Shown: one piece after another, positions 46,701 to 55,700 of the stretch | How the letters are laid out: the number at the start of each line of letters is the position of its first letter | Position numbering within the stretch: position 1 is the stretch's first letter | NCBI RefSeq assembly: GCF_963678635.1 | Contig: NC_087064.1 | Location: 29,552,189-29,616,188 of the forward strand | Length of the DNA: 64,000 nucleotides | Reading direction: 5' to 3' | Source: Symsagittifera roscoffensis | Taxonomy: Eukaryota > Xenacoelomorpha > Acoela > Convolutidae | Made by a program: the position numbers and the translations under genes | The notes under the pieces: generated by a model | Told to the model about the DNA's origin: nothing | The model's input: only the letters and a program-made list of their open reading frames with translations | The model's database searches: none

Positions 46701-49700
46701 ACCAAAAACACAATTGGTTACATTACATTTTATAACCCATACTCAGGATTATCATACACATGTATATTCTAAAATTATTAATTTTTCTTCAACTCCCTTT
46801 TCTAGTAACCTCAAATCAAAACATAAACCCTTCCCCTCGTACAGGACCACAAGATTTATTAGTAACACATTACGATTGCGAAGAAAATGAACAAAAAACA
46901 TTACACAAATATGCAATAAATCAAGTATCACAATGTGAAACAGAACCACAAGCTATAGAAACCACAGATATAATAGCAACACTCTATTCAAAAGCCCGAG
47001 CAACAACAGTTACAGGTTATAAATTCACAGCGACATTTTCCGAAAAGAAAGTACATTGTTCACAAGTCTCGAACGGAAACAAAAACCGACTTGACCATGA
47101 ATCATTCTATCAAAGTAATATAGAACGTCTTTTACATCTCAATCCCGACGATTGTAAAAATGAATTACTTAGACTAAACATCACACAAAATAAAAACTCC
47201 CAAAGAAAATTAGTTAATTTTCAAGTTTTTTCAGACTCTGTACACCAATCACAACTTGAAAGACACCAAGGACATATAAAACTAGACGAAAAATACCCGT
47301 ATAACGGCGCACACGGACGATTAACCTATGACCTACACGATAAACATTGGATACCACACATTGGTATAAATAACCCATCAAACTGCAAAGCAGACACAAA
47401 AAATAAAGGATACCAAGAAATAATGTTTTTCGATTGGAAAATACAACTCGAAAAAATACAACTCACACGAGATTTATCTGATAATACAATGATCTATCAA
47501 GGAATCCGACTACCTTGTAAAAATGATCAAGGATATTGCGACCCTACAACAAGAACACAAGCAACAATTGTTTGGTTCCCCGAAGATACATGTACAACAT
47601 TTCAAGTAGCAAAAATACACGCTCGTATGATAAAATTTCACGAAAAATATTTCATACAATCAATTCCTTATGAACAAGTCCATCCATCACGCAAACTAAG
47701 TTCCGATTTTAGAAACATAGACAATATAGAAAATAAATTGACACGATTTCAAATATATCAAGAAACAGAACTTGCATGTAAATACAGGAATCCACTTCAC
47801 AGAACACAATACTCTGAAATATTAGTTGAATACGAAAAAGGATTCGACATGACCACTGGAAAAGTAAAAATCGACCCATATGCCACAGGTCATCCTCTAA
47901 ACGAAGGAACATCCTATATACCAGTTAATTTTGAAAAAAGCAACGGACAACCTGGTGGACATCTAAAACCTTATGACACCAGAAGCACACGCTTACAAGA
48001 ATTATCACTAATGAATACTACATATTTCGGTAATATCCACTATGATATTCATTTAGATATGAAACTAGATTATACAATTAGCCGAATTTTTCAAGAAATG
48101 TCACTCTCCGAATTAGAAACACTACACCACCTATGCGAATTAGAACGAACACAAATATTACAATCACTTGCACTAGCAGTATTAAAAATACCCTACGCAG
48201 GATACTTATTATCAGGAAATAGATCAAATTTTTTAGACTACGAAGGAAACATCTTATGGTTTTACACTTGTACTAAAAAAGTATCACCACTATACGTTTT
48301 TGAAGATAAACGATGTTATAAAAGAATCCCTATCTTTTATAAGAATAAAGTACATTTCGTGGATACACTTTCACGAAGAACCTATTTCTGGGATACCGCA
48401 GTCCCATGTGGATCAGAAAATAGCCACAATGTAGTACAACTAAACCCTGATGAAAATAAATTTTATCTTCTCACTCCATATCCCACATTAATGCAATCAC
48501 TCAAAAAATTTTCACCAGAAAGCATTCGCGCTATCGCTCGAAACCCAAATATAGACTTACAATCAATAGGAATCTATTCAAAATCAGATATTCAACATCA
48601 CATTAGAACACAACAATTCCAAGAATTATTAACACAAATGGACACTATACAAAGACAATCAATTGACCAAAACTTACGCAAACTTGCAGAAACCGCAGGA
48701 TTTGCCGATATCTACACGCAAGACTATAGCGGATATTTTAAAGACATTAAAGATTATATATATCTAAACGGCGAAAAATACCGTCCCCAAGATATATCAC
48801 CAATTAACATTTTTAGCTTTGTTACACTCAAAAATGAAATCCTTGATTTTCTAGGATGGCCCTACTACATCTTAGAAAAATTGACTATTTTATACGCAAT
48901 GTTTAACTTTATTGGATTTCTTTTCTCACTCTTAAAAGGAATCTACAATACATGTGCTATACACACACAAGTAAACAGACAAGCAAGCGTAGCACGCATA
49001 CTCTTTGCAGGATTTTTTGGAATCTTTTCTACATCTATAAACAAAATTCTTTTAGACGCACAAATAAAAGAATATAACACAAAAATAACAACACGACAAA
49101 ATACATACGACGAAGAACATAACAATGTAGACATAACGCCAACGGCACCACAATTACCACCCTTACCAAATAACCATCCACTATCCCTAGTCCCACGAAA
49201 TTTTCGAAATTTAGCCATCACACATAACCCAAATTTTCGACTCACCACATCACAAAGTCCCATTCAACATATAATGACACACCAGCCACAAGATGATAAT
49301 ACTTATGAACAAATTATTGAACAACCCCATACCACCGCTTTTCAGTCTCAAAATAATCATTTTTTTAGCCCACGATGAGCCGCCAACTTGGATCACTACA
49401 CCGATCAAATTCCCACCCAACCAATCTTACCTCTACATTCCCAATAATACCACTTTTTGCTTTTCCGCCACCCGATTTTCCATCTAGTAATGTAACATCA
49501 GGCATGAATTCCGACACTAATTCACACATCTCAGTTTTATATTCCATCTCACAGCTAAATAACCCGAATATTGAAACCCCCGATGAATTTGCCGACTCAG
49601 AACCATCCCCATCCAATAATTTTCATAACCCTTCTAATTTTTCTCAACCCCCTTTTCAACCCATATTATCCAATAACCCTGACCCAATCACCCCCACACC

Positions 49701-52700
49701 CTCTTATGCTTCCCAAGTTACCCCAACCTATTCCTCATACCATTCTGACCGATCATCTCATTCTCCAGACACCCCCCGAATCTCCCCAGAACTAGATAAT
49801 TTTATTACCCTCCAACAACAACCCTACCACCTAAACACCCCGACCATAAACCAAATCTCCTCCACTACAAATTCATCCAATCCCCCTACACCCTCTTCAA
49901 ATTATACTGAATCATTAACACCATCATCCACATCCACTATATCTTCACTAAACACTAACAGAGCTTACCGCACTTTTAAAAGAAAATTCCCCAACCATCC
50001 TTTCCCAGCAAAACCAGGAACAGCCCGTGAATACATCAACCACCCCCAGCATACTAACACTAAAGAATTTTTAGCTATCACTTTACCCTCGTTTCCACAA
50101 TACACCTTAAACACCCCTCACGACACTAACGAAACACGCAACTTTGTAGATGAATACGTTTTAATGCCCACTCTCTCTTGGACCTCATACTATCATTTCA
50201 CTAACCCTCTTTGCTTACCTTTATCCAACACTTCCATCGATATAGAACGAAATAAAGACATGCTATATCGACTAACTACACCACTAACCGCTAGACAGTT
50301 TACTTACGTTGGATATAAAAAATCACTAAAAATACACACTGCACCTAGAGCTAATGAATATACACTAGAATACTACGATCACAACATCATTAGAGCTAAC
50401 CAAGATCAATTCTTAGACGACGATCGCTTCGCTAATCCACAAATCACCGAGAAATTTTTCATCAAGACACCATATGTATTTACACTAAACATCTTCGACC
50501 GAAAGTTTGATCACATTATTTCAGAAGCACTAACAAACACACAAGCATACGAAAGTTTTAAAGAACGCTTCCAAATCTTTTCACTAACCTTTCATTTCCT
50601 TGCACCACACGAAAGAGATTTGCACTGCTCACATGATATTATGTTGCGCACTAAACAAACACATACATACAGTTACTATCGTTTCATCCAAAATCACTTT
50701 GACCTCCACACACCCTCTAGACAACCACACCATCGTTTTCAATTCATCAATTCAAAATACACTTCACCGTATTTCCTAAATTTCACATATTGTATTAAAG
50801 ACACTAACCTCCATGGTATTCTTCGTAATTATGACCCCATAACCCAAATGTACATTTTCTGCCCCATCACCAAGACCTTCAACGCCGAAGAATCCCGACC
50901 CTTCCTTATCCCGCACGAGTTTGTACAGCCTATAGAAATCCCAATTTTAGAGTTCATCCACAACACGAAATTTAACCACAAATTATATAACTTAATCCAA
51001 AACACACCTTATGAGTTTGCAGTAGGCACTGAAGAACTAACCACTATTAAGGCACTTCAATTGCTTTGGCCACTACTTCAGACTAAAAATATCATCCGCA
51101 TTCTAGCTAAACTACTAACAACTTCAGAACTAATTCACGACATCTTCCCCCACGGTTTTTTCCCCGACGACTAACAGGTAAGTATGAATTAAATGATATC
51201 ACTAACTAATTAAAATATTAAAAACTCACCATTCTTTATTCATGTTTTCTTTAGATTTTTAGCCTTCATCCTAGACCATCTGAAAAATTCACAAAAGAAA
51301 AATAAAAAATAGCAAACTTCTTCAAAACTGTTTAAGACCCTATTAAACTTTTGCACCAACAATTAAATAAATATAATACCAATGCAGTAAATTAATTTGT
51401 AAATTTTCCCCCAACAGCAGTAAATCTAATTATGATGAAAATTTGTATCTTAAAATTCCCCCATAACTAGCAGTAAATTTCCAAATTCTATGCAGTAAAT
51501 TAATAAAATGCAATTGCAGTACTAACCTTTTGATATTTTTATTCATTTGCACAGAAATTCTATCCGCACTCGCACAGCTCGCCCACGAAGAATTGTTTAA
51601 AATAATGAATTTCAGTTTCAAGTTTTCACACTCAATAACTCTAACACACGATAACAAGTTTCAAACTTTCCTTTAACCCGGTTGGAAAGGAATCATATAC
51701 TAAACAAAACTAACCAACGCAGCTTACTAAATACCACAAATCATAGAATAACAGCATGACTAAGAAAAGGAAACCAACGGTACCCAAACCGGATTAACCC
51801 AGTTTAAAACTGGATAATTTATTCTTTTGAAGACTATTATAAAGTCTTAGAAAGAAATAATAAAACACAAAAAAGTCGAAAGACAAACCCATACCACAAA
51901 CAATTTGCTTTTTGGAAAAAGTACATAACCAACAAGACATAAGTAAAACCACAACAAACCCAACATAAAACGTTGTCACATAACAGGACCCCTCACAAAC
52001 ACCGCATGAAATCATACTCCCACTCCTGGCCTAACCCACCAGGAAAGGACGTCCTGAGCATGCTCTATAGCCGGCCTAACCCACCGCGCTACATCCACGC
52101 TTTGTGACCACACCTTTATTTTTAATAAGAGCTACTCAAGGGTGAGTAACTCTTCAAAATAACCGAACTAAAACAAAAAGCTTTTGTGAAAACAACTAAC
52201 TAAAATCATGATTAAAAAATATTAAACTAATAAAAGTTTTATAAAATGTAAAATCACATGATGCAATATATAGATCAGAATACAACACCAAGGACGAACA
52301 TCAAAAGACAAGACGACCTCACTACACTCGAGAGAGAATAACCAACTACAATCGATATGCCGCTCACAATCACAACTCAAAGGATTTAGAGTACGACTTG
52401 ACTTCGCAGAAAAGGACTTCATTGAACTAGACCAATGACCATCTCGATGTTCAAGTATACGTACAGATCCGAGTAACCAGGCATCCCCTCCACGCACAAT
52501 CTCCACGCCATTCCCAAGCTAGATCAGACACAAAAGAAGTTCTCCCCGAAGAACAGAAAAACCTGACATAGCCAACCATTCTGAAATCAGAATTGATTTT
52601 GTTGCAAAGACTCAGTCGTTGTCACAAGAAGAAGCGGAAGAAAATTATGATGTTCGCCAAATACCAACGTCCATCATCCACCCTTGAATTACAGAAGAAC

Positions 52701-55700
52701 TGTTCTAAAAAACTCTGTAAAACCCGGATGGGTGGAACCTGATCTAAACTATATTTTATGATTGGATAAATTAAATGTTTTACCAATGTAAAGTATTTAA
52801 TATTAACCAATCATGATCCATCTAACTAACAACCCACTTATTTGTAAGTGCTGAAGTTACTTGTAATTTCAGCACCAGAGAGATTTGAATTTAACTTAGA
52901 AATTAGTTGGACTCTCCCGAGCACTTCAGCAGCCGCAATAAACCAGTATACCCTAGATCTATTGAGCCTAGCAGAGACTAGTTAAACAACCTGAGACTAG
53001 ATAGTATAAGAGTAAGATTAGGATCGGTATTAGACTAAGAAGTTGCACGAATCTATCCGGCCGAAAATAAGATAGCGTGACGAGCAGACGGTGTACCCTA
53101 TCCGAAATTACTCTATGAGTTACACTTCGGTCCTAACTCAAAAACGTTCCGTTCACAAAAAAAAACTTGAAAAAAGCAGTTCCTTTTCTTTCAAATTGCG
53201 TCGCATATAAATTCATTTTCCGTCAAATGATAACCCTAGGTTGAGTGCATTTGACTCAGGCGCGGATCTAAAGATTTTTCAAGGGGGGGGGGGGGACGGA
53301 TTTTCAAAAAAACTTTCAAATTTTTCTCGACCTTTTTTAGGTCGACCAAATTGCTTTTCTGAGCTCCCCCAAATCAAAGACTGTATATTGACCAAAATTC
53401 TGCGTCGCAGCCCACTTTTTCAAAAAACATGCCAAAAAGGCGTTTTTATGCACTTTTTGGAAAAATTCAACCAAAAAATAGCAATTTTTTTGGCGCGCGC
53501 TCCCCTCTCAAAATTAGTATATGTTGGCGCCCAAAAATGTGTCGGCAGGATATCGAATCCCTAAAAGGGGGTCGTCCGCTCCCCCCCCCCCCCCCTTCCC
53601 CCCAGGAATCCGCAACTGATTTGACTACATTTTCATTCAAATAGAAAATTAAAAAACGTTTTCTGAAATATTTCGAAAAAAATCAATCAACTTATTGAAA
53701 TATTTTCAAATTTTTAATCTTTTTTTTCGTTATTTTACTTTTTATTTCCAATAAAGACTCAAAAGAAAATTTGAAAACTAATTTTAATGGAAAAGAACAA
53801 AGTTTTTACGGCTAAACTTGATTTATATGACTATTATAAGCCAATTATAAGCCTGCTCGCTTGCTTTATTCAATCAAAATTAGGGTAAAAATCATAAATT
53901 TCACACTGTTTTTTCTAGACAATGAGTGAATTCGTGAGAAATTTTAGAAATCATTCAAATTAGAAATGAAAAAGCTTTAATAAATTTAATTCGAGCCATT
54001 TCGATAATTTTTTGTGGTATTCTAATTTGCGTGGAAAATAAGAAGACCCATCCAAGGACAAAACTTCTACCCGTTTTCAATGATAGGAACAATATTTATT
54101 CTAAATAGGGGCAAATTTGGGGGGGGGGGGGCGACCCCCTTCAGGGATTCGACCCCTTGCCAACCAAAGGGTACGCCCTTTGTACTATTTTGACAAATCC
54201 GTTTTTGGTAACGAGCTCTTAAAATTTTCTATAGCCGCCTTTGGCGCCAATATAAGCTAAAATTGAGGGGAGGGGCAAAAAAACGTGTTTTTTTGTCAAA
54301 ATTTTCCTAAAAGTGCGTAGAAATGCTTTTTTGGCCGGGTTTTTCAAAATTTTGCCTGCGGCGCAGAAAATTTGGCCAAAACTTTAGTACTCTGGGAGAG
54401 CTCGGAAAATCAATTTGCTCGACCTAAAAAAAAGGTCGTCAAACTTTTTTGAAAATTCGCCTCCCCCTTTGAAATAATCCTAGATCTGCCCCTGGTTCAA
54501 ACCACTAACTATTTTCAGAGTAGTGGGTATAACAAAAAGTATTGGGGTTTATTCTCGCAGTATCAAGTACTTCAAAGAACAGTTATACGGCATCATGGGC
54601 GGTATCTTAGTAAAGCCCTCGGAAATTGGATAAAAGTTATTTTGAATTTTTTTCAGTCTCGAGAAAAATTGGTTAAATATTTTTGTTTGAGTAATTTCTC
54701 AGCGTATGTAAGTTGATATAGCCTAAAATCAGACACTAAAGGGAGCGGCGGTAAAGTGGTTACGTTTTCGCCTATCAATCGAAAGGTCGGATGTTCGAGG
54801 GCAACCTTGATCCGCGTTCGTTGCTTGTGAGGCAATATTACTCAGCCCAGAAAAAAAAATTTAAAAATGCATTTAGTTTTTAAGCTCTGGCACAACAGTG
54901 GTTCGCCGTGATGAGCTGTACAGCTCGTATGTTGGTCCCTTCCCTCGTGGATAAATGGTCTTAAAATTTTGATTTATTGCCTAGTCTAGTACTATTATCT
55001 AATTTGACGCTTAAGTTTATTTCACTCTTGTTTCTCAAAAATTGGCGAGAAAAAATGAAAAAAGACTGAAGAACAAAGGTCTTTTTTTTCCTTTAGAAAA
55101 GATAATTAGATATTGTGGTCGGCTCAATCGACGTTGCATTCACAGCAAGCAGCTACGCTTATTTTAAATAATACTTAGGAAAAAAATCTAGAAAAAAAAG
55201 TATTTAAAAAGTTGTGGATTTCCGTTAAATTCGCCAATTTTAATTATGCTTATGTTGATCCGGTCACTCTCGAAAATGGGAATTAAATATTTTCAGGCGT
55301 TTTCAATTGTATCGGTTTTTAGTGGTTTGAGGGTCGTATCAAGTGATAGCACGGAAGCACTTTCATCCAATATTTGATTTCAGAGAGTATTGTGAAAGGC
55401 AAAAAATGTTGTGAATACATAGCTTCACCTCAGGGAAACTAATTTTGGAAGCTTCATTTTGCGCTTCCTTTGCAATCAAAAGTTTTTTTCTACAAATCAA
55501 AAAAATGAAAAAAGTAGCAAAAGTTTTGTAGAATTGTTTTGAAAAAACTTCACAAACATTTTACTTGTTCGTAGAAGTCTAATCAGATCACACGAAAAAA
55601 AACACCAAATTGACAAAAATATATCTATTTGTATTTTTTTATGTGATCGGAACATTCTGTACTAGTTGCAGAGCAACCGGCTATCCTTGTTTTGCTTTTG

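Larger units (their letters stand above)
34703..53160 (+). mobile_element. Copy A: giant (~18 kb) Ty3/gypsy-like env-bearing retroelement, coding-intact
   Basis: The left limit is where similarity to copy B begins, almost at the donor site of lipocalin exon 1. The right limit is a guess, based on where the A/C-rich, G-poor composition of the element's sense strand ends, before the hAT element at 53257. It carries eight reading frames: ORF0, ORF1, gag-pol, ORF2, ORF3, ORF4, envelope-like and ORF6. All but ORF0 look intact, which implies a recent insertion. Gene order and DD35E integrase with GPY/F place pol with Ty3/gypsy (Metaviridae). I found no direct terminal repeats joining 34.7-35.9 kb with 51.2-53.2 kb, no clear tRNA primer-binding site and no clear target duplication. 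For comparison, usual env-bearing Ty3/gypsy elements are 7-10 kb. Confidence 0.85.
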
